In this document: positions 45,640-57,000 of the stretch, in pieces
How positions within the stretch are numbered: position 1 is the first letter of the stretch
Layout: each line of letters begins with the position of its first letter
Assembly (NCBI GenBank): GCA_018287875.1
Contig: JAGVVL010000002.1
Span: 5,642,001-5,706,000 of the forward strand
Length of the DNA stretch: 64,000 nt
Source: Nigrospora sphaerica
Lineage: Eukaryota > Ascomycota > Sordariomycetes > Amphisphaeriales > Apiosporaceae
Direction of reading: 5' to 3'
Translations under genes and position numbers: made by a program
Notes under the pieces: generated by a model
The model's database searches: none
What the model saw: the letters and a program-made list of their open reading frames with translations, nothing else
What the model was told of the DNA's origin: nothing

Positions 45640-48600
45640 AAAGGGCAAGCAAAGAACAAGCATTCCTTTGGGCCACCCCCCCCCTCACGGTCCACTTGCA
45701 ACTTGGTTCCATTCCTCAAACTGACCTCATTCGGAAGATAGTTTCTACCCCATCATTGCATTGCTCACACATCCGGAATGCTTGGGCCCATAAGGCCTCA
45801 TTCCTTTGTGCTAGCGTTGCGTCATTACCCTTGTTCCGTTTCTCCAGCCTGCCACGATAAAGGGGTTTGAGTTGAGGGCGTCACGAGGCAAGGTGGAGAT
45901 GGCGAGACCGTAGTCGCTCATTTGCCGCCTTTTGAATGCCGTCTTTACAACGCGTTTCCAACGCACCTACAAGGGACATCGGGAGCCAGTCAAGGAAAGC
46001 AGTAGAGCTCTATCCGCTGGCCTTTCCGTGTCGGTTGACACGAGACGTCTACCTGTGCGTGCAATGCCGGTTTGGTCAATGGATCAGTGCAACACAGTAT
46101 CATCAACCCTGATAACTTGAGAGATTAGATTTTTAATCGGTCAAGTAATTTAAAGAAGAATGAAAAAGCACTCCTACAACAGCGAGAACATCGGTCGTTC
46201 AGGTAGAGAAGCTTCGTGATCATGTTGCTGTCCAGAGGGAACAGGGACTATATCGCCACAAACACCATAATCGGACCATTCTTTACTTGAGTAATCCACG
46301 CCATGAAAGTAATTATTTAAGTCTCTTTCGTCCGTGTACAAAACTTTAGCTACCCTGTACGTGTCTATGCTGTGCGAATGTCCACCGCGGTCCTACGAGG
46401 CCCCTATAGACCTAAGCGACCTACGGTCACTCACAAAGCTCTTTGAGAATGGGCTGTATCTCATGGGAAATCAGGTGGTGTACATGTATAATGGCTTAGT
46501 GCTCAACTTCGTGGGACTGGTTCCTGTGGCCAATGCCTTCACCCGATGCTGCTCGGTGAGGGCCCCGTCCTTTAACAATGTCGTTTCTATTCTGTGTTGC
46601 GGTACACTGCTTGGCTATGTCACACCGCCCCCCACGTCTCAGAAACAAAGAAAATTCAAGTAGGAAACCTGGCGGTTGCTCGGCTGCGGAAGTAACTCCC
46701 TCGACAGAGAGCGAGCCGGCTCAAGCTGTGCTCATGTTCGAATGCCGAGTCATGAGAGCGCAGCAATATCAGTGTATGAGATAGTACCGACGAGCATCCC
46801 ATAGTTACGCGTTTACTGTATCGATTATTGGGGCATAAAGGAGAGATGTGAATGCAACGCTCGGTGCGAGAAGCGGTCGATCGCGATGCTCCTGTGCAGG
46901 TCCATCCCCACTACCTGGGCCTACTTAGATGACCAAGGCGATCCAGTCCAGAAAATTCGTCCTCCGAGAGATGGCAGGTCGAGGCCAATGTTCAGCAGCA
47001 TAGGAAGGAAAGATGCGAAAAGGGGCTACGATCATCTATGCACGGCGGAATTACATAGGCAGCCCTTCCATTTCCCTCCCCAGTACTGGTGAGACGGGCC
47101 TCTCTACGTAGACTACGATTGGGCTCCAGCATGATGCCATGGTAACGCGAATTGCCCACATCATGATCCCAGGTGGGAAGAGAACGCAGCAGGCTATCCA
47201 AGTGTGAGATCTCATACGGCGTCATGGCAGGTGTGCGAGCTCATTCTCACATTGGTGACTGGCCCTTATCGTTGATCACCAACGTAAAAGAGCCAGCCCC
47301 AACAATGTTGTCTTCAACAAATCGCTTCGCAATAACATGAACTCGGAAAGAGGCCCGCGGTTCCGTCTCTTCAGGCCCAGGAGAACTCTGTATGAGAGGC
47401 AATCACTGCAGGAGTCCCCTGGATTTGGGAGGGCGGGTTGGGTGATGATGCGGCGTATATTATTGCTGAATTTTGAGAAACCACAGCTGAGATCCGGGTT
47501 CTCCTTCAGCTATCATGGCGTTTCGCCCCCTTTCGACTCTCCTGCCCTGTGTAACTTGTTGGGCTACCACTGGCGCCCCACGCCGCCTCAAGTTGATTGA
47601 GGTGGTACAATCCTGCAGCAAGGGCTGGCAACAGTGCAATCAAACGGACTCTAGCGGCCAACGCACATGTGCATGAAAAATGCCATAAACCTCAAGCCTA
47701 GATGTGATTTCCACCTTTCTTGGCCACAGTGGTAACGCCATCGTGCACAAGATTGCAAGGAGGCAAAACGGGTAACAACGGGCTTCTACGCAGTTGAGCG
47801 AGGCATGCATACACCGATATTACCGTACGCAGGGCCCCTTGATTTCGGATGGCGAGCCTCCCGAAATGGTGCTGGAGTAGCCAAGCAGGCAGGCCTCCTG
47901 TGTTGAGGACCCAGGCGAGGGGCTTTCGTCGGATGCTGGCAGAAGGGCATGCCGCGGTACGCAGCGAACACGCCAACAGGACGAAGCAACGGCTTTCCGC
48001 GGGACAGGCCAGACGCCGGCAGCATGTGTCTATACATTGCGGATTTCCAGGATCGCGGCGCTGCTTGCATCAGCTGCTAGCCATGCTGCCATGCAAGGCT
48101 TCCGACCGAAGGCAGAGCCAGCAGAAGACGTGCTCTTACATCTGCAGGGCGGGCGGCTGCGTGATGGCTTGCGCCGAGGCGCTCCGTGAGAGCTCCAGTC
48201 CACAGCCGTGGGCCGACGCCGGCTCACCGGCCGGTGAAGGTGAATACCCGGCCTAGCAATGCCTGTAATAAGAGAGGACGTAATACTTGCTCGGGGACAT
48301 ATCATGACGGCCAGGCTTCGGCTCGTCGTGAAGGAGTGGCGTGACACCGGCTCGAACTTCCCAAGACTATAGCCCAATGGTAACCGGCGCAAAGCGAGAA
48401 AGGCCCCTCCGGGCATGAATGAACCGAGGGGACAAGGGTCTCCTCTCGCCGGGTCGATACAACCACGGCCGGCGCAACGGGCAGCCAGTCACACCAAGCA
48501 AGGCACTCAAGATGGCCGAGCAGCCGAGGCACGGTTTCCCCGCTAGCATCACCGAGCCTGCTGCCCTCCTCGATGTGACGACGGGTTGCGTTGGCGCCGG

Positions 48601-49712
48601 CAAAAACGAAGAGCAAGTCTGGGGAAGCGTTGCATCGTCCCAAGGACTCGACGGCTTGGCGGGCACGGCCCATCCATATAGCTTGCCATGTCGCGGTTTC
48701 ACCCAGCATTGGGGGGCATGAGACGGGTCCTTACGACGGCTCGCCGGCCGACAGGGCCGAAGAAAACCGGCTCCCCCGTCCGTGATTGGACCTCGGGAGC
48801 CACTGCAACCTGACGGCGGTATAGACGATGGCAGCAAGACCAAGGCATAGCAAGCCTGTCACGCCCCTATAATGCCATGTGGCTTTTGGGGAATATAGGG
48901 AGGGCGGGATTGATGTCAGTTCCGCGGCGGCAAGATCTGGACGCCTGGGCGCCAGCCGGCTTGTCGCCTTTGCCGCGGTAGCATCGCTGCAATGGGGTAC
49001 CCGTGTAGATGCTGAGACACGTCGACGCGGGCGCGGGTGCGGTGCGACCTGAAGACGTCAGCCTGTATAAGGGGCAGGCAGAGACGGTTGAGGAGGGCAT
49101 ATGGAGATGATGGGGATGTGCCTATGGGATGTTTTTGCTGTACTCTGCCGTGTCGCGTCGCACGGGTGACACGCAACTTCCCACCAAAGCGCGTTCAGCA
49201 GCAGCGCCTTACATGCTTGCCTCTTTCTCTATCTCGATTGTGGCGGTCGCGTCGGCGTTGCATCGAACCAAGCCACAAAACCAACAAGCCCATCACACGC
49301 ACGCATGATGCACGAGGCGCAGAGATCGAGGAGGGGGGGGAGAAGGAGAAGGGGGGGGGTGTTAGAAAGCGAGACGCGCAGATTTTCTCCAAGGACCCTC
49401 CCCCTGCATCTCGCGCGCGCTTCATCATGGTCTCGTGCTTTTCCGTACTGCCGACTCTTCGTGCTACGACAGCCGGCACTGTACGTGTAGGGATGGTGAA
49501 TGATGCTACCCCGCAGCCTCTCTCGGTTCTTGCTCTCCCTGCCCACAAGCGCGTGGATTCCAATACCGGCCATGGACGGGCGCTCATGCCCGTGCCATGT
49601 GCGGATCCGCCTCCCCTCATTTTCGTGAGGTACCTATTAGCCTGTCCGCTATTGCGTACGACTAAGTACCTAAACACCCCGCTCTCGCTTCTCTCCCACC
49701 TTTTGGGGTTGT

Positions 49713-49739
49713 TGCTGCTGCTGCTGCTGCCGCCGCCGC
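49713..49739. repeat. (TGC)n/(GCC)n trinucleotide repeat
   Basis: Six TGC units run into GCC units. No coding context is credible. Confidence 0.85.
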
Positions 49740-51495
49740 TGCTTCGCCCCCATTTTCTCCAGATCCATTCCCCCCGCATCCCCATCTTCATCCCCATCTC
49801 CATTTCAGCCGGCGCGCGATGGAAAGGCGCCCCCTACGGCAGTTTGGATGCGCCGGGACGAGTGTCGTGGTCCCAAGGTACTACGATGGCGGGTGCCAGA
49901 AACGGACGTAGCGGACGCAGCGGACGCCCGCTTCATCATACGTCGACGTCCTCATGTCACCCTCGCCGCCTCGCTTGTGATTCCCGACGCTTCCAGTCGG
50001 CGTAGCGAGGCCTCGGGAGCCGCTCGCTTGCGTCCTCATGACCTCGTGAATTTTTTCCCTCGTTGCCCTCGGACCCCCTGGTCACATCTCAGAACAAGTG
50101 GCTCCCTGACCTACGCCGCGTCCTAAACCACCCGAGGGTATCGTGTCTTTCCCCGCGCCGGGCCTCCGAGACGTGGTCCCATAGCCATGTGCCCGTGCCC
50201 GTGCCTGAACCAACCCTCCCCCTGGTCATCTCTCTATACATTGGGTACCGTTCTCTCTCCCCCTCTCTCTTTCTCTGTTTGTCTGACCTTGTCCGTAGGT
50301 ACGTACATTGGGTAGCGGTACGCCCACATCTTCCTCCACCCCCGAACGTGCTGCCGTCGAGTCATGGGCATTGCAGCCCGCCGTCACATCGTGCCTTAGA
50401 GACGGGATTGGCGGCCGGTACTACGTACGGCCCCCGTCCTTCCCCTAGCGCCACTGTCATCACGGCCCTCGTCAGCCTAGCCCTCGTTCCCTCGCTCCCC
50501 CCAGGCCAACGCCTTCTTCGCTACGGCCCGACAGTCCATATTGCGGCAACCTTCTTACGGCCAGACGCCCCCTTCGTCCCGTCCAATCACCTCTTTGCTT
50601 GGCTACCCCAGCCCCGCCATCATGGCTCATGCAAGACAAGGGTCTTTGACACTTCACCCGAGGGACACGCACGATGCGGGTGTGCTGACCGAAGTACAAT
50701 GCCTATTTACCTGGCTGCCGGCTGCTTGTACCCAAGTACGTACTCCTCTGCTGTGTGAGTAAGTACCGCTGGGCCTGTCGTGACATCACCCCCGGTTCAA
50801 GAGCCGCCATCGGCACAACCTTGGGGGCGGGGGCCAATATACGAAATTGTCGCAAACCTCTCGTTGGCCGTGGGCCGGTTCTTTCGTCCACTCCCTACGT
50901 ACAGCTCTCCCGGGGAGAGGAGGAGGAGATGCTCCCCAAAGCAAGTATTTTGTACCAGCCCGCCCGTCCGCCCTCTCTACACCCTCTCCGCGAGCCGTGA
51001 TCGTCATACCGGCCGTCGATATCCACTTCCTGCCCAGCGTCAGCCATTGAGCTGACCCCGACGGCCGGTTGGGCGCCTACCTGCAGCCTGGCCATTGACA
51101 CTAACCAAAAGTCTTTTCCCCCTTGGGAAGCCGGCAGAAATGGATGCTTGCCCAGGAGAGAACGGCTCCAAGGCCTTGGAGGGGGGGGCAAAGGGTCCCA
51201 CCATCTTCGGAAGAGCAGACCGACCATGAAGATCGCCTTGCTTGTCTCCCCTGAACGGTCACGGTAGCCCGAAGGAGAAGTGGTTGGACGCTCATTGCTC
51301 AGACGCCAAAGGGCATGTGATTGGGATTTGACCAAAATGGGGAAGTCCTACTTCTGTAGGTGACCCTGTTCGTACATCATAATACTTCATAATACACAGA
51401 TTCTCATTCGCCGTAGGGTTCCTTTTTGGTGTACCCCACAGCGCATGTACTTGCCCACCCATTCCCTCCTTTTACCCCAGATCCGTAGCCCCATA

Positions 51496-51515
51496 TGTGT
51501 GTGTGTGTGTGTGTG
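51496..51515. repeat. (TG)n microsatellite
   Basis: About ten TG units, 90 bases beyond the stop codon of the Zn2Cys6 regulator gene; probably in its 3' flank. Confidence 0.9.
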
Positions 51516-51602
51516 CGTTTTTCCCTTACCCGCCTCCCCCGAGGAGCAGTCTGTGCACAGCCATAACCCCCTACCCAGGCCGGCCCCCCAACCGGGCCAA
51601 TC

Positions 51603-54037
51603 TCAGTGAGCGAAGGTGAAGGCGGCCGCGCCGTCGATGCCGGCGGCCACCTGCTGATGGCCACCCCCCATGATGCCGTAGTCCATGGGCAGCATGCCGC
51701 CGGGGTGGACGGTGCCAAACTGGGGGAACTCGAGGTCCTCGGGCCCGCCGTTGCCCCAGAGCATGCCGTCGAGGTCCCACAGGCCGTGCTGGTCGAGCAG
51801 GCCCATCATGCCGCCAAAGCCCCCCTCGGGCTCGAGCCCGATGGGGGACATGTGCAGGTCGGAGCCGTCGGTGGCCAGGAGCAGGCCGCCGTCGGTCACG
51901 AGCCGCTGCAGGGGGCTCTGCTGCTGCTGCTGCTGCTGCTCGCGCGCGTCGGGCTCGAGCTGCCGCGAGGCCTCGTACATGCGCCACACGACCTCGCGGC
52001 TGCGGCGCGCCGCGAGCGACCAGTCCTGCATGGCGTCGAGGAGCTCGAGGATGGTCTCGATCTGCTTCTGCCAGTCGGCCACGCGTGGGCTGTCCCACTG
52101 CCAGAAGATGCTGACGAGCGGGATCATGGCCGCCTGGTAGAGGAACCACACGGCGTTCCAGCCGCTGATCTGGTTCCGCGTCCACTCGCGCGCCACGTCC
52201 TCGATGGTCTGCTTGGCGAGGTCGCGGCACGCCTCGATGGCCGCGATGTCGTGCTCGGTGGCGTGCGAGGCGCCGCTGCTCGCCAGGTTCAGGAGCACAG
52301 GCCGGTGCAGGAGCATGCGCAGGTTCTGGTACCGCCACTTCATGATGCAGCGCGCGATGTAGAGCGGCTCGGCGCACGGGTCCGTCGTCCGCAGGAGCCA
52401 CGGCAGGTTGCCGTACCAGTTGACGAGCTGGCTGTCGAGGTTGCAGCGGTCCTCGGTGCCCAGGAGCGGCGAGATGGCCAGCATGTCCTGGATCGAGGTG
52501 GCGATCTTGCAGAACTTGATGTTCTCGATCAGCGGCAGGATGCCGGCGTGCTGGGCCGAGTCGCGTCCCGAGCTCAGGCCCGCCTCGGGGGGCCGGATGT
52601 TGATGGCCGGTCCCCATCGTCCGAACGAGGGTCGGCCCATGGTCGTAGTCGCCCAGGTATCCAGGCAAAACAGGCTCCACCAGGTGCGCCGCCTCGTCTC
52701 GGCCGCGGCCACCTCGTTGCTGTTGCTGTTGGCGGGGCCGTGCGCGAGGCTCTCGCGGTGCAGCCCCAGGGCGCTCGCCATGCGGACGGCGGCGCCCAGC
52801 ACCGAGTTGGCCATGTTGGGCCGGTTGATGTAGTGGAGGTAGTAGCCGCCAATCAGGGCGAGGGCCTGGACCGTCTCGATGTGGCTGCTTCCTAACGAGT
52901 CCATGGGCAGGTACTCCATGGCTCGGTTGTAGTAGTTGAAGTGGTTGTAGTCGTCCGACTTCATGGCCGCGATGCTGCCCATGGCAAACACCATGTTGAG
53001 GAGAGCGAGCCACGGGGCGTCGAACCGCTGGCCCTCGAGGTAGTCGGCTCGGAACGCCGCCTCGTCGAGCATCGGGACGAAGACGTGTATCCTTTTGAAG
53101 TAGGCGTCAATCAGCGTCTGGCCCTTCCAGGACCACGGCACCCGTTGCGGCTCTTTGAAGGTGGACACCTTTTGCTTCATGATGGGCAAGTTGTGCGCCA
53201 TCTCGACGCTGTTGAGGGGCGGCGTGAGCGAGGTGCGCAGGCCGGGCTGAACTTTGAGCATCACCATCAGGGCCGCCTTGATGGACGAAGCGCCCAGGTA
53301 GGAGGCCTGGCGGTCCATGGAGAGCGAGAGAGCGTTGACGTCGTCGGCTTCGATAGGAATGGCATCTCGTCCACGGCGTTCCTCGTCCCACTCCGTGTCG
53401 CGGGAGGGCATCTGCTCCAGGCTTCCGAGACCATCGCTGGCCGAGAGCGAGGGAGATCCCATCTCGGCGCATAGTGGTGAGGTGTGGAGCGGGGGCGAAG
53501 GGAGGCCGTTGCTGGTGTCGACCGCCGGGCGGTCCAAGAGGCTGAGCAGCTCCTGCCGTGACAGAGGCAAGAGGGCTTGTGCTTCGTGTGTGGGGTATAG
53601 TCTCTTCAAGATGGATCGGCATTCCTCTAGCGACTGTGATAGGGCCTCGAGGGTTTTCCTAGAGGGGATGACGCGTTGGCGGTGCTTGTCGTAGAAGCAG
53701 CGCTTGGGAGCCCGGCTGGAGAGGCATTGCCCACAGGGTTGCTGGCCATCGCAGCGACTGATGCCTGGTCAGGGGCCCATCGGACACTACATCCAGTAAC
53801 GGCACTCACATTTTCCTCCGTTTGCACTCGGCGCAAGCATGGGGTGTCGTGATGCGCTTAGCGGCGCAGCTTCCGTTGGGTTTGCTCCCATCGGACGAGT
53901 CTGTGGACTGTTTCCTAGGGGTCACGCCTTGGACTGTGAAAGATCAGCAACCGTATGATTCCCGTGACCAGAATCCGGGCCTACGGACAGGTGTGGAACA
54001 TCCCCCCTTGAGTGGGAATCGGGATAGACGGTGCCAT
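51603..54037 (-). CDS. Zn2Cys6 transcription factor with fungal-specific regulatory domain
   Basis: Three exons: 54037-53989, 53933-53810, 53757-51603; 2,328 bases, 775 residues, in frame. The zinc cluster has cysteines 50, 53, 60, 66, 69 and 78 (CX2CX6CX5CX2CX8C; ACAECKRRKIRCDGQQPCGQ). A basic linker (RQRVIPSRKTLEALSQSLEE) and the block QALLPLSRQELLSLLDRP follow. The middle-homology domain (fungal_trans, about 230-600) begins around WKGQTLIDAYFKRIHVFVPML and includes the conserved RRRTWWSLFCLDTW. The C-terminus holds a glutamine run coded by CTG/CAG repeats near 51920 and an acidic, Gly/Met-rich tail that may activate transcription. It would bind CGG-type sites in the nucleus. The linker reminds me of the cellulose-regulator CLR-1/ClrA group, but I cannot confirm that. 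Exon 1 (16 codons) rests on a weak GTCCGT donor and is the least certain part. Confidence 0.87.
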
Positions 54038-57000
54038 GGCTTCGGCCGCGTCGCAGCAGCAGAACCGAGCAGCGGAGCAAAAGGCCAAAGAAGGAACTAG
54101 GGTTGGGCAAGGAGGTGCAGTATTCTTTCAGGCGGACTGATGAAGCGTAATGAAACTTGATCGACTCGTCAATGGGTCATGCTGGGGCCGGCACTCGAGG
54201 GATGGGAAACGGTAAACATCTTATATATCTCCCTACGCAGCGTTGCAGCCGCACTCGCTTGGTGTGGGGCACATGAAGAATCTGGGGAGTTCGGGACGGA
54301 AGCTTGGACAAGAAGCGTGTGGAGCAAGGGATGGCAATGAGGCCCTGGTTCCCGCCAGGCACATAGATGAGGGAATCTCGGCGGGTACCACAGCCCACGT
54401 CGACGTGGCGATATAGTGGGCTGGAGCTGGAAGAACTCCTTCCTGTACACCCGGGTCCACACACCACATCGGCCTGGTCGAAAAAAAAAGAGTACAAGTA
54501 GAGTTGGGTGGAGGCAAGGAGGTGGAGATCCATGCCGTTTGTGTGCGTATATGTACATGGTTGCATGGCATGTCCGATGCGTGTGTGGGTGTGTGGGTGT
54601 GCTTGTGGGTGTGTGTGAGTGCGCGTGTGTGAGTGAGGGAGAGAGTGTGTGCGTCTCCGTAAGGAAGGGGGGTAGACAGATCTGCGGGCTTGCTGGTACC
54701 TGCTCGGCCAGCGAACATAACATGATTCACGTATAGTTGAGGGGCGTGCCGGCACGGTACCCTGCCTGGCCGTGGCCTGGAGGTGGCCTGCTTCTGAACG
54801 AACCATGGAGGTGAAGGCCGTGTTGTGCCAGGCCGCCCACCCCCCACCAGGTAGTATATCTGAAATGAGCATAAGATTAGTAGGAAGCAGAGCAACCGGG
54901 TAGAGAGCAAGGAAGAAAAGAGCCATTGGTACAGGGGGCATAGACCGCTGTTGGTGTTGGTACCTAGGCCGGCCAGTTTTGTCCCGCGCGAGGGCACCAT
55001 AGCATGTCGTCGAAATAGTCGCGGCCTGACATAAGATGTTGGGGGCGGGCGCCCGCCCTGTGGCTGCTGGAATGCGATTTTCCACTGGGGAAATGTCGCC
55101 CATCCCCCCCCCCGTCTCCGAAAGGTGGAGAGATCTAAAAAAGTACCGCCAGAGGCCTTGCATGAGTACGCAGACACAGAGGGACGGCCGCGTGGAAAGC
55201 CCTCCGCTGAGCGTGCAAGTCACGCATAGCGTGCTGGGCTTCCACGGATCCTGGTAGGTCACCCCTGGCTTTGCCCCTTGGGGACTAGAAGGTACAGGGC
55301 AAATCATCTCTGTCCTTGGTCATAGCCGGCCGTAGCGTGGCCCGTTCTGGCAGTTGAGAGATGCTAGAGGGCTCGGGTAAAACCGCTGATTGGCAAACAG
55401 CCCCGAGCGGATCTAAAGACAGGGGCCGCCCAAGCCCCTCAGTGGCCGGATGAGGCATTCCCAGCAAAAAGCAAGTACCCCACCCTGCCCGCAGGGTCTG
55501 TTCACCCGCCCCCTTGAACAATGGGCAAACTGCTGGACTCGACTGGGCGCTCGCAGAAGGGATTCTGGGCTGGGCACGGCCATGCCATGGGATGCCTGCT
55601 TGATTGGGTTCCAGGTTCTGCCCAGCACCTTCTGGGTCCTGAGTACCGGGGCTGCTGGGTATACGGCAGTTTGTGGTCTGCTCGTCTAGGGCTCCATCTG
55701 TCGGCCTTGGTGCGCCCCGCAAATGGCGGTAAAGGCCCCCACCATCTCGTCGTCTCCATCATCCACCCATTGCTGGTTCCCGGTTCTTCAACAAGACAGA
55801 GCCGGGCCACACTGCTGGAGAGCCGGCCGTGGTGTCACCGTCGTCGTCGTCGTTCGAGCGCATCAGCCAGCTTGGCGCCATGGTGGCCTGTTCCAGATGT
55901 GGTGCTCGGGGAGGGTGTGCGCGGTCGCCGTCGGCCAAGTATCCGAGACCGCTCACTGAGGGGTGGGCAGCCATGGAGGGTACAAACCGGATACTATACC
56001 TACATGGGTACATGAGGCAAATAAGGGCCGCTGTTGCTTCTGCTCGCGGCACCTCGGGCAGGGCCCCAGTGTGTACTGAATAGCGCCTTGCGTATGGGTA
56101 TAGGTATATGAGTACGGTATGTACCATGCCCATAACCACGCCCAACGCCCAAGGAGGGGGGGGGCGGCTTTGATGCCGCACTCAGCCCCTCCTCTTCCCC
56201 TCATGATCAGACTTTAATATCGACTTCGCCGCCGTGGGCAAATGGCGCTGCGAGGCAGCCACACGGCACACATGGCGATGTGCCGCCCACGCGGCCAACG
56301 GTTACGGTCGATAGACTGGACCCAACGAAGCGGCTGTAGCCTTAGGTACAATCAATGCGTGAACAGAGCCAAAACCAAGGTGTGCTATGATTAGAAAGAC
56401 CTAGGATAGCGATTGGCAGGTCCGGATATTCTGGCCGTGCCTTGGGGAGCGACGATCCGAAGATCGCTGTACGACGGGCTCCACGTGAGCTGGTCCCCTG
56501 GGCACGGGAAGCCGAATCGTGCTCGGTCGAGCCTGGTCCAGGCCGGGCCAAACTGGAATTGGGCGGGCGATGGAACTTCGTCCAGAATGCAACTATATCT
56601 ACCAAACATGAAAGTTGAGGCCACGAGGAGGACCCTGACGGCGGTCCGCGGATCACGAAGCTGCCGTCGGTCGCCGGAGAGGACAAGGCAAGGCCGGCCG
56701 GCCATGGCCTGTACCGTGTAGTTCTCAGTACGAGTCAAGGCCCTGCCGTTCGTATCGGCCGCCAAGAAGCCAGCCAGCCCCAAGCTCAGCCAGGGAGCAC
56801 GAAGCACAAGGTGGTTATACGTGGTGAGGCGGCGGACGAAGGACGGATAGCCAGGCGCCCCGGCTGACGACAGGCCCAGGAGGGAGCGCTGAAGCGGTGC
56901 TGACGGGCTGACCGGGAGGGCCCCTAAGCCGATTGATGGAGGGGACGGGGGCCAGGGGGGCCGGCAGCGAACTGTAGTAGCCGGTCTCGATGAGGCGACG

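Larger units (their letters stand above)
45373..51602. other. Long non-coding stretch, left part AT-richer; no gene recognised
   Basis: From about 45.4 to 47.7 kb base composition is visibly richer in A and T than the flanks and frames are short. From 47.8 to 51.6 kb the sequence is GC-rich again with overlapping frames on both strands, none with a recognisable domain, plus microsatellites. The right end is the 3' flank of the transcription-factor gene. Confidence 0.45.

Noticed and set aside
46334..46663. 109-codon frame with hydrophobic segments
   Set aside because: Begins at GTG rather than ATG, lies in the AT-richer island and shows no family motif.
48302..48709. 135-codon minus-strand frame that reads rather like a protein
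   Set aside because: A second minus frame and a plus frame are open over the same bases, no domain is recognised and no splice partner was found.
49195..49803. 202-codon minus-strand frame
   Set aside because: Driven by CTG and C-rich repeats; overlapping plus-strand frame; no motif.
51606..52895. 429-codon plus-strand frame opposite the Zn2Cys6 regulator
   Set aside because: Shadow of the regulator's exon 3; no family resemblance.
54177..55307. 376-codon minus-strand open frame
   Set aside because: Other minus frames are open at the same place. The product is low-complexity His/Thr/Pro sequence from a GT repeat; there is no domain.
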